Part shown: positions 51,324-59,900 of the stretch, in pieces
Layout: each line of letters starts with the position of its first letter
Position numbering within the stretch: the stretch's first letter is position 1
Assembly: GCA_963756115.1 (NCBI GenBank)
Contig: CAVWMN010000009.1
Location: 186,001 to 250,000, forward strand
DNA length: 64,000 bases
Reading direction: 5' to 3'
Source of the DNA: JTS-RE37 sp963756115
Lineage (GTDB): Bacteria > Bacteroidota > Bacteroidia > Flavobacteriales > Flavobacteriaceae
Program-made: the position numbers and the translations under genes
The notes under the pieces: generated by a model
What the model was told of the DNA's origin: nothing
Database searches by the model: none
Seen by the model: the letters and a program-made list of their open reading frames with translations, nothing else

Positions 51324-52088
51324 GTGCAACAAGACAAAAAAACTTCTTATGATCAATTCTCCCTGAGCGAGGAACGTGCATTCCTGTCAGGGCCGAGAGA
51401 CCGCCTGAAAGAGCTGTGGTTCACTTTTAAAGTACAATACCACTTTATACGTGGGTTCAGGAAATTGCATTTTGTCGGTCCCTGTGTCACGGTGTTCGGA
51501 TCGGCACGGTTTGATGAGTCAAACCCCTATTACCAGAAAGCCTATGAGGTTGGCAAAGCTTTGGCGGGCCTTGGCTTTGCAGTGATGACGGGCGGTGGCC
51601 CTGGTATTATGGAAGCTGCAAACAAAGGGGCATATCTTAATAATGGCTACTCCATAGGGTGTAATATAATTTTGCCACACGAACAGAAGGCGAATCCATA
51701 CCTGCATAAATGGGTCGATATCCCCTATTTTTTTGTCCGTAAGTTTCTTCTGCTTAAGTATTCATTTGCCTTCATAGTGATGCCCGGTGGAATCGGTACA
51801 CTCGATGAACTCTTTGAAGCCCTGACACTCATACAAACCAGGATGATATTGCATTTTCCCGTGGTGCTTATTGGTAAGGAATACCACAGGGAGTTGTACG
51901 AGCATATTCAAAGTATGGCGGATAAGGAAAGTATTTCAATGATGGACATGGATCTTTTGTTCCTTACTGACTCCGTTGAGGAAATGGTCACCCACCTGCA
52001 AATCCATTCCGTTAAGAAATTCGGACTCGTCAGAAAGCCCATCAAAACCAGCTGGTGGCTGGGGGAATCGAAACCACAACGCATGTAA
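51324..52088 (+). CDS. LOG-family nucleotide hydrolase (TIGR00730-like)
   Basis: The 254-residue protein starts at GTG (51324) and carries the LOG motif P-G-G-I-G-T-L-D-E (residues 154-162) and the earlier T-G-G-G-P-G-I-M-E-A-A-N. Such Rossmann-fold proteins hydrolyse AMP-like nucleoside monophosphates (cytokinin-activating in plants; PpnN in bacteria). A role in nucleotide turnover during stress is inference. It is the last gene tied to the operator set at the right edge of the island. Confidence 0.88.
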   Translation: MQQDKKTSYDQFSLSEERAFLSGPRDRLKELWFTFKVQYHFIRGFRKLHFVGPCVTVFGSARFDESNPYYQKAYEVGKALAGLGFAVMTGGGPGIMEAANKGAYLNNGYSIGCNIILPHEQKANPYLHKWVDIPYFFVRKFLLLKYSFAFIVMPGGIGTLDELFEALTLIQTRMILHFPVVLIGKEYHRELYEHIQSMADKESISMMDMDLLFLTDSVEEMVTHLQIHSVKKFGLVRKPIKTSWWLGESKPQRM

Positions 52089-52388
52089 TATAAAACATTG
52101 GTATAGCCAGGAAGTTTTAATGGACCACCAATGTATACTGGTGGGCGTACTAGTCTTGCTGCTGGAACTGGTTTACACTTCCTGAATCAGTTGTAATTTC
52201 ATTTTTAAAGCAAATTCCCGGCTGATAACGTCCATATTTTTTATTCAATCTAGTAATTTTACCACTACGGTAAAAAATGTATTTAGTCGGCATGACTGAC
52301 CGCCCTACAATGTATTCTTTTCATTATTTCCTGGTTGGCAGGAAAGGGCCGTTTCGACTAAAGTGAATGGTAGCTAATTCAGTATATC

Positions 52389-53873
52389 TTGCAACACTTA
52401 AAAGTTCTGGGCATCATTTTTACATCAGTATTCGCATGTTATACCCTAACCGCGAATGATGGGATAATGCCGGGTGATGAAGGCCATTACAGGCAACTTT
52501 CCCTGATGGAATCGGGGGCCCTGGATGCCCTGGATTATTCCAGTTCAGGGAAATGTGCATACCGGGGTAGCGACTACAAAGCCGCACAGGTATTTTTCCT
52601 GCCATCCCCGTCTAAAGGATATCCGCACACCACCATGCTTACCAGCTACCTGCAAACCAGTGAAGAGTCGCTGACGAAAGCAGTAGCCGAAACCGCTGAA
52701 TTCAAGCGGCAATCCGCTGGTATCAGTGGGATACCACCCCTTGCAATCTCAGAACCTACCCTGCTCAACAACCTGCTCAATAGCTGGTTTGTGATCATTG
52801 CCGTATTCGGATTGTTTATCGGTGCCTACCTGATCATCCGGAACTGCCGGAAGAACACCCATACTATATTTATCGGGATTTTTATTATAACCCTTTCATT
52901 GGTATTATTTGAATTGACCTTGTTCTGGTGGCCAGGCCTTTTCTACCAACCTAAAATCCCTTTTTTCAAGGTCTTGATTTTCCTGTGGGCCCCTTCTTTT
53001 TATCTGTACATTAAAAATAAGCTGACACTTACCACCAAACCAACTGCGAAAGAAATTATCCTACACTTCTCGGTATTTGTAATCACTGTCTTATACATGC
53101 TGCTCCTGAATAATACGATGGATGAGGCAGTTTATGCACAGGAAGGCCTGGTTCATTTTACCACCGAATTAGTAAGGAATATCTGGATAAAATCGATCTA
53201 TTTTGGAGCTTATTTTATGCTGATTGTTGCCTTGTATCTCCGGAATGGTAAAACTCTGCCAAAGGAAGACCGCAACTGGTCAAAAGCCCTGATAGCCTTT
53301 TTTGGCCTCCTGCTGGTACTGACTATTTTCAGGGCTGAATTTTCCCATTTCCATATTTACGACGATGCCACCCGGTACATTGGTGCTTATGCCCTTGCCG
53401 GGTTTATATCCCTTTTTGGTTTGTTGCTCTTTCTCCACCCCCAACTGATAACCAAACCGTTGGTGCCGATCGAAATTATCGCGGAAACAGACACGAAATA
53501 CCGCAACTCCGGACTTACCCCGGACATGTCGGAGATGCTCAGGAAAGAATTGCTGGAGGCCATGGTGGTAAAGAGGCTGTTTTTGGACGGTACCCTGACG
53601 CTTACCACATTGGCTGATTTCCTGAACACGGACAGGTATAGCCTCTCCCAGGTGATCAATCAGAATTTCGGTAAGAACTTTTATGAGTTCATCAATGATT
53701 TCAGGATAGCGGAGAGTGTCAAACTGATTGAAGACAATGAAGGAATAGAACTGGTGGAAGACCTGATCTACGAATCGGGGTTTAACAACAGGGTTTCCTT
53801 TTACCGGGCTTTTAAGAAAAGAAAGCAACTCACCCCATCCGAATATATACAACAGAACAAGAGGGCCTCCTAG
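52389..53873 (+). CDS. Membrane-bound AraC-type transcription regulator
   Basis: A 494-residue protein with a TTG start at 52389, a signal-like hydrophobic N-terminus, seven or eight membrane helices (about 130-360) and a C-terminal AraC-type helix-turn-helix (about 400-490; L-T-T-L-A-D-F-L-N-T-D-R-Y-S-L-S-Q and Y-E-S-G-F-N-N-R-V-S-F-Y-R-A-F-K). It lies just upstream of the SusC/SusD pair and likely controls it. The 203-bp gap before it has a TTTTACC/GGTAAAA hairpin at 52257-52275. Confidence 0.88.
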   Translation: MQHLKVLGIIFTSVFACYTLTANDGIMPGDEGHYRQLSLMESGALDALDYSSSGKCAYRGSDYKAAQVFFLPSPSKGYPHTTMLTSYLQTSEESLTKAVAETAEFKRQSAGISGIPPLAISEPTLLNNLLNSWFVIIAVFGLFIGAYLIIRNCRKNTHTIFIGIFIITLSLVLFELTLFWWPGLFYQPKIPFFKVLIFLWAPSFYLYIKNKLTLTTKPTAKEIILHFSVFVITVLYMLLLNNTMDEAVYAQEGLVHFTTELVRNIWIKSIYFGAYFMLIVALYLRNGKTLPKEDRNWSKALIAFFGLLLVLTIFRAEFSHFHIYDDATRYIGAYALAGFISLFGLLLFLHPQLITKPLVPIEIIAETDTKYRNSGLTPDMSEMLRKELLEAMVVKRLFLDGTLTLTTLADFLNTDRYSLSQVINQNFGKNFYEFINDFRIAESVKLIEDNEGIELVEDLIYESGFNNRVSFYRAFKKRKQLTPSEYIQQNKRAS

Positions 53874-54062
53874 GCCTGCTGATGGTTCTGAATTTTCACT
53901 TCCCATTAACTTTTTTCCAAATTCTTCTGATCGTGCTATCCTGTTGGTTTTCATCCTTATAAATCTTTTGTAAATGTTACAATTTATCGGGAATGGGTTT
54001 ATCTAGGTCGGGGCTAATACTGCTTTAACACCTCCTTGGTTTATTTGTATCCGAATTGGCAT

Positions 54063-54145
54063 AAAAGGTCAGTATTGAAAACAGGACTTCAATTTGTTCT
54101 CATTTTTTATATGGATTAGCTGCCGTAAAAATAAGCTGACCTTTT
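54063..54145. promoter_or_regulatory. Inverted repeat upstream of susC, candidate regulator site
   Basis: The 314-bp gap 53874-54187 contains AAAAGGTCAG (54063-54072) and its perfect inverse CTGACCTTTT (54136-54145), separated by 63 bp. It lies 40-125 bp upstream of susC, next to an AraC-type gene, so it may be a looping operator. No Crp/Fnr-type box is present here, and no gene is supported in the gap. Confidence 0.45.
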
Positions 54146-54187
54146 TCGCCGATTTGTAAAGCTTGATTAACTCAAATAACTACATGT

Positions 54188-57100
54188 ATGAAAATGAAGT
54201 ATGTTTTATTACTTAAGGTTTTGCTGGTATCCGTATGTTTAACTGCCCAGGAGATCACCATTACCGGAAATGTAACCGATCAGAACGGTGCGCCCCTGCC
54301 GGGTGTTTCAGTCCTGGTATTGGGAACGACCAACGGCACCCAAACCGACTTTGACGGGAATTACACTTTAAATACGGAACAGGGCGTTACACTGCAGTTC
54401 AGTTACATTGGACAGCGGTCGGTTGAGAAGATAGTGGATTCTTCCACCACCCTCAACGTGGTCATGGAAGAGGACGCCCAGGCCCTGGAGGAAGTGGTGG
54501 TTACCGCTTTGGGTATATCCCGCGAGAAAAAGTCCCTCGGTTATGCTACTACCGAGCTGGAAGGAGATGAGGTTAATGTTGCGGGCGAAACGAACGTAAT
54601 CAACTCATTGTCTGGGAAAGCAGCCGGGGTGAATATTACCCGGAACAACAACATCGGTGGGTCCACCAATGTCATTATCAGGGGGATAACCTCGATCAAC
54701 GGGGACAACCAGGCCTTGTTCGTATTAGACGGGGTGCCTCTTAATAACAACCTGGGTAACCTTAGCGGGGTTGCCAGTGGGGGGGAGGGTATGATTATGG
54801 AAACCCCGTTTCCGATATCGATCCTTCCATCATTGAATCTGTGAATATACTGAAAGGGGCGGCTGCAACTGCATTGTATGGCTCCAGGGCCGCCAATGGC
54901 GCTGTGATCATCACCACCAAAAAAGGCGCCGGAAAAGGAAACCTGGGGGTTACCATCAATTCGGGGATAACCGTGGGCAAATTTGACCCCGATACGTTTA
55001 TCAGGTACCAGAAGGAATACGGGCAAAGCTACTTTGGCGCTATAACCACTGCTTCAGGTACGTTTACCGATGGTTTCAGAACTACGGACGATCTGGATGG
55101 GGATGGGATTATAGATCCGCTCCCAAGATATAATGATGACGCTTCCTATGGTCCGAGGTTCAATCCCAATCTGAGTGTATTCCAATGGGATGCCCTGATT
55201 GAGGAATTGCCAACCTACCTGCAACGATCCCCATGGATCGCTGCTAAAAATGGGCCTGCTACTTTTTTTCAGACAGCCATGAATATTTCCAACACGGTAA
55301 CCTTTGCCGGAAGCAATGATGTTACGGACTTTCGTGCAACTTATTCCAATAATATCCAAACGGGCATTATCCCGAACAGTGAAATCGTCAAAAACAACCT
55401 GAGTGCAACGGTTGGGTATGACCTCTCGGAAAAATTAAAGGTGTCTACAAATGTCAACTATACCAACACCCGTGGGTCAGGTAGAAATGGTACAGGGTAT
55501 GACGGGGCTAATGCGCGCAACCTTATGACGAATTTCCGGCAATGGTGGGCTGTTAATGCGGATCTGGATGATCTTCGCAATGCCTATGAGCTAACCGGCA
55601 GGAATATCACCTGGAACTGGTCTACTCCCGAGGCCCTGAAACCTGAATATTGGGATAACCCTTACTGGACGGTCAATAAAAATACACCGGAGGATGAACG
55701 AAACAGGATATTCGGGAACATTAACCTGGATTATAAGATCACAGACTGGCTTACGGCCAATGCGAGGGTTTCTGTGGATCATTTTGACGAACTACGGGAG
55801 CAGCATCTTGCAGTTACAAGTGTGGGGATACCTTCGTTTTCGAGCTATAACAGGAGGTTTAGCGAATTCAATTACGATGCCAACCTCACCCTGAACAAGA
55901 ATTTCTGGGAAGATTTCAGTGTTACCGCCCTGGTTGGTATGAATATACGGAGGACAGCAACGGAAGTACTTTTTGCCGAAACAAATGGCGGATTGATTGT
56001 ACCAAACGTCTATGCACTGTCCAATTCCCTTAATGTGCCCAACCCACCTACCGAAAATTTTGATCGAATAGGAGTCGATGGTGTGTTTGGTTCCATTTCT
56101 TTGGGATATAAGAATTTCCTGTATGTGGATGTTACAGGCCGGCAGGACAAAGCGTCAACCCTGCCCATAGATAACAATACTTTCTTCTATCCATCGGTAT
56201 CCACTTCCTTTGTTTTCTCTAACCTGCTTAACTCGGATTTGCTGAGTTTTGGAAAATTGAGGTTGAATTATGCTGAGGTAGGTAACTTCGGGACCTCCCA
56301 GAGCCTGATCAGCCCGGTACTGTTAAACAGTGATGGGGCATTCGGAGGTATCAATCTTGCTACCATCAGTTCTACGTTGCGAAATCCGGAGCTGAAACCG
56401 GAAACCACAAAAAGTTATGAAGCCGGTCTGGAAATGGCTTTTGCCCGGAACCGGCTTGGATTTGATGTGGCTGTTTACAAACAAAACTCTATAGACCAGA
56501 TCATCGATGTGGCAGTGTCCACGGCCACCGGGTTCAATCAGAAATATGTCAACTCCGGGGAACTGGAGAACAGGGGAGTGGAAGCATCCGTTTTCGGGTC
56601 CCCGGTGAGGACAGATAATTTCGAGTGGAATATCAGGGCCAACTGGTCCAAGAACCAAAGTGAAGTGCTTTCCCTTTTTGAAGGTGTGGATAACTTCGAG
56701 GTTTCTTCTTCCCAAACCGGGATTACATTTAATGCCACCGTGGGGAGGCCCTATGGCACGTTGCGGGGTTCAAATTTTGTATACCTCGATGGACAACCGG
56801 TTGTGGATCAGACAACCGGCGCATACCTGCATTCCGATCTTAATGAAGAGATCGGTGATACGAATCCCGACTGGATGGGCGGTGTAACCAATAGCTTCAG
56901 GTACAAAGAACCTGTCATTCAGTTTCCTGGTAGATGTTAAAAAAGGAGGCGACATTTATTCAGTTGATACCTTTTACGGTTTTGGCTCTGGCCTCTACCC
57001 CGAAACTGTTGGGACCAACCGCCTTGGTAATCCTATCAGGAACAGTCTTGCTGACGGAGGTGGCTATGTTTTCCCCGGGGTAGCCCCTGATGGATCACCT

Positions 57101-57427
57101 AATACCGTCTTAGCAGATGTCAGCGATGCGGTTCTTTCCGGAGGGCTGTTCGGCGATTTGCCACAGGCTTACCACGTGGTGGACGGGTCCTTTGTAAAAC
57201 TTCGGGAGGTGGCACTTACCTATAACCTTCCTTCCCGATATCTGGACAACTTAGGATTACAGGGACTTTCCTTTGCCTTGACGGGTTCCAACCTGTGGAT
57301 CATCGATAAAAACCTCAAATACAGTGATCCGGAAGCCGGATTCAGCGCAGGGAACGTACAGGGAATTCAAATCGGCGCCTACCCCACAACCAGGAACTAC
57401 GGGTTTAATGTAAAAATGGAATTTTAA
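54188..57427 (+). CDS. SusC/RagA-type TonB-dependent receptor, broken by two single-base indels
   Basis: The full span is 1080 codons with the N-terminal carboxypeptidase-like domain (G-A-P-L-P-G-V-S-V-L-V-L-G-T), the TonB box region and plug (Y-G-S-R-A-A-N-G-A-V-I-I-T-T-K-K-G), and the beta-barrel ending in Y-G-F-N-V-K-M-E-F. Frame is lost at about 54780 in a run of seven G (eight would restore S-G-G-G-G-Y-D-Y-G) and regained with one extra G near 56905 (N-L-S-F-S-F-L-V-D-V-K). The two shifts cancel, which fits consensus errors or G-run slippage better than decay. It imports oligomers across the outer membrane with SusD. Confidence 0.9.
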
Positions 57428-57433
57428 AAAAAA

Positions 57434-58891
57434 ATGAACATGAAAAATTTAAAATATATAAATTTCCTGTTGGTAGTATTACTGATGTCCTGTGCCAATG
57501 ACGAAAATTTATCCGGACTGAATAATGATCCCAAGAATCCGACCTCAGGCGTTCCGGATGCCCTGTTTTTCTCCAACGCCGAGCGAAACCTGGTTGACAT
57601 CAATTCATCGATAAGTATCAATACCAACATATTCCGGTTTTTAACACAGTATGTATCCTCTCCCATCTACACACAGGAGAGCCAGTACAACTTGCAGACA
57701 AGGACCATCCCTGGCAATTATTGGGGCATCCTTTATCGGGATATCCTTACGGATTTCAGGGCTGCGCGGGAAGAATTGAACAATTCGGACACCTATTCCA
57801 CCCCCAGCGAGATCGCGATCAGGGACAACAGGCTGGCCATAATCCAATTGCTGGAGGCTTATACATATGGCGAATTGGTGGATACCTTTGGGAATATTCC
57901 TTACTCAGAGGCATTGGACGGGGAAAACATTACACCTGTATACGACGATGCGGCCAGTATCTATGATGACCTGATCGTAAAGATCAATGCCTCAATTTCT
58001 ACCCTTGACGAAACTGTGGAAGGATACGGGAGTGCGGACCTGATCTATGGCGGAGATATCTCCAAATGGATCAAATTCGGAAATTCGTTGAAATTGAAAT
58101 TTGCGATGACCCTGGCGGATGTAAACCCTTCCTTATCCCAAAGCCTTGCAGAGGAGGCAGCCCCGAACGTATTTACTTCAAACGAAGATAATGCTGTACT
58201 GGCCTACCTGGATTCACCGCCAAATACCAACCCTTTGTGGGTATCACTGGTACAAAGTGGCAGGAGTGACTATTTTATGGCCAATACCATCGTGGATGCC
58301 CTGAATGATCTTGAGGATCCGCGCAGGGATGTATTCTTTTCCAACCCTATCAATGGAGCGTATGTTGGCGGGGAATATGCAGCCGGGGGGGATTTTGACA
58401 CTACCTCTCATTTTGGCGACCTTTTTATTCAGCCTGATCTGCCGGGAGACATCCTTGATTATTCAGAGGTAAGCTTCCTGTTGGCCGACGCCGCTGCGCG
58501 GAGTTATAACGTGGGCGGAACAGCGGAAACGTATTATGAGCAGGCAATTCGTGCGTCCTTTGAATACTGGGGCCTGAGCGATGCCGAAGCTACTGCGTAT
58601 CTGGCAAACCCCGATGTTGCCTATGCTACTGCTCCAGGGGATTTCCGGCAAAAGATCGGGACCCAGATGTGGATCGCTTTATTCAACAGAGGCCAGGAAA
58701 GCTGGTTGCAGTGGAGAAGGTTTGACTACCCTGTCCTGAACCCGGCACCGCAATTAACCCTGGAGGATATCCCCGTTCGGTTTACGTATCCAATTGACGA
58801 GCAGAACAGGAATAACGCCAACAGGGAAGCTGCATCCACTGCCATTGGCGGCGACCAGACAGATACAAAGCTCTTCTGGGATGTAAACTAG
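57434..58891 (+). CDS. SusD/RagB-type nutrient-binding outer-membrane lipoprotein
   Basis: A 485-residue lipoprotein with a lipobox (L-L-L-M-S-C-A) and the SusD helix-rich fold: Y-G-E-L-V-D-T-F-G-N-I-P-Y-S-E-A-L-D and the late F-R-Q-K-I-G-T-Q-M-W-I-A-L-F-N-R-G segment. It forms the lid of the SusC transporter. No glycoside hydrolase or peptidase follows, so the substrate cannot be inferred. It lies 7 bp after susC and is followed by a strong terminator. Confidence 0.95.
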   Translation: MNMKNLKYINFLLVVLLMSCANDENLSGLNNDPKNPTSGVPDALFFSNAERNLVDINSSISINTNIFRFLTQYVSSPIYTQESQYNLQTRTIPGNYWGILYRDILTDFRAAREELNNSDTYSTPSEIAIRDNRLAIIQLLEAYTYGELVDTFGNIPYSEALDGENITPVYDDAASIYDDLIVKINASISTLDETVEGYGSADLIYGGDISKWIKFGNSLKLKFAMTLADVNPSLSQSLAEEAAPNVFTSNEDNAVLAYLDSPPNTNPLWVSLVQSGRSDYFMANTIVDALNDLEDPRRDVFFSNPINGAYVGGEYAAGGDFDTTSHFGDLFIQPDLPGDILDYSEVSFLLADAAARSYNVGGTAETYYEQAIRASFEYWGLSDAEATAYLANPDVAYATAPGDFRQKIGTQMWIALFNRGQESWLQWRRFDYPVLNPAPQLTLEDIPVRFTYPIDEQNRNNANREAASTAIGGDQTDTKLFWDVN

Positions 58892-58946
58892 CTTGTACAG
58901 GGTGGATACTATAGTAGTTTGAGTTATGTTTTTGTTAGTTAGCTTG

Positions 58947-58974
58947 AAAACCGGTGTTCTGCACCGGTTTTTTT
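58947..58974 (+). terminator. Intrinsic terminator after susD
   Basis: AAAACCGGTG (58947-58956) pairs with CACCGGTTTT (58962-58971) across a 5-nt loop, followed by T residues to 58974. It closes the susCD transcript. Confidence 0.9.
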
Positions 58975-59021
58975 ATGACATGCGACGCGTTACTGCCCGG
59001 ATGTCAGCAACCCGGCACCCC

Positions 59022-59393
59022 CTAAAACGCAGTACTGTTCAGGTTGTACAGTACATCTTCCGGACTGTAAACCCCGGAAAAGAAATTGATTAGCTGTTGT
59101 TTTTTTTCTTCGGCCATGTAATCGTAATCACTGTCATAATATGCGGTTATCAGCAGTTTGTATACTCTGAATACCAGGATCTGGTTGTTAGCAATATAGG
59201 CATCCTTGTAATTGAAAAATTCAGTTGTGCAAGGGAGGAGCAAATTCTGAACGTTTTCATACTGGCCGTTGTAGTACTGGTCCCTGGCCGCTAAAAAAGC
59301 CTGGTCGCAGGATTGGGCGCTTGCAATGCCCGGGGATAAACAGGGCATCAAGAGGATCATCAGTAGTACGGGCAATTTCATTTTTTTATACAT
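59022..59393 (-). CDS. Small exported protein, downstream of the STAND module
   Basis: A 123-residue protein with a signal peptide (MYKKMKLPVLLMILLMPCLSPGIASA) and a helical body with two cysteines. The segment A-R-D-Q-Y-Y-N-G-Q-Y-E-N-V has the look of one TPR-like repeat. It is the last gene of the 63984-59022 minus-strand group, 109 bp after the coiled-coil protein. Function unknown. Confidence 0.7.
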   Translation of the reverse strand: MYKKMKLPVLLMILLMPCLSPGIASAQSCDQAFLAARDQYYNGQYENVQNLLLPCTTEFFNYKDAYIANNQILVFRVYKLLITAYYDSDYDYMAEEKKQQLINFFSGVYSPEDVLYNLNSTAF

Positions 59394-59502
59394 GGTCTTG
59401 TCTTTTCTTATATTTTGGACTTATCGCAATAAATCCTGAAGTCATTACTATTTGGTATAGTCGGGCAGGGGTCTGTTGAATAACGATTTTTTAGTTCCCG
59501 GG

Positions 59503-59868
59503 CTATTCGGCTTTGATCTTTTCGATTTTTGTTTTCCTTGCCTTGTATTCATCCGCTTTTTCTCCATTATCCTCACTATCCCAATACCTGATGAGTTGAT
59601 CATATGATTTCTTCAGGATGTTGATTTGCTTTTCTTTGGATTCCAATTCGTTTTTTAAACTTTTGATTTGCTTTTCGATATCACTTGTGGATGCCTCGAG
59701 GTCCTTCACACAGTTTTCATAATCCTGTACCTTTCCTGCCGGGAAACTGCCTTTGTTCCAGGAATCCAGTTTTTTTTCACAATTATCCTGAGCACTCAAA
59801 GAAACCGTTAGCAATGCTATTGTTAAAAGGGTACCGTATTTTACAAATGGATAAATCGGGTTTTTCAT
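59503..59868 (-). CDS. Exported coiled-coil protein, downstream of the STAND module
   Basis: I set the start at 59868 (MKNPIYPFVKYGTLLTIALL), giving a clean signal peptide; the longer frame to 59904 overlaps the STAND stop. The mature part has about 100 residues with a strong coiled coil (D-I-E-K-Q-I-K-S-L-K-N-E-L-E-S-K-E-K-Q-I). It starts 32 bp after the STAND gene and is likely co-transcribed. It may touch the extracytoplasmic propeller of the STAND protein, which is inference. Confidence 0.75.
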   Translation of the reverse strand: MKNPIYPFVKYGTLLTIALLTVSLSAQDNCEKKLDSWNKGSFPAGKVQDYENCVKDLEASTSDIEKQIKSLKNELESKEKQINILKKSYDQLIRYWDSEDNGEKADEYKARKTKIEKIKAE

Positions 59869-59900
59869 GATGCTTTTTTTTATATAGTTCACTTCCTGGT

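Noticed and set aside
52120..52185. 21-codon hydrophobic reading frame after the LOG-family gene
   Set aside because: It is too short, has no charged residues to orient it and no promoter or conserved spacing; chance is likely.
54841..56940. A receptor gene of its own starting at 54841
   Set aside because: It lacks a signal peptide and plug start, which are supplied by the frame at 54188; both belong to one SusC.
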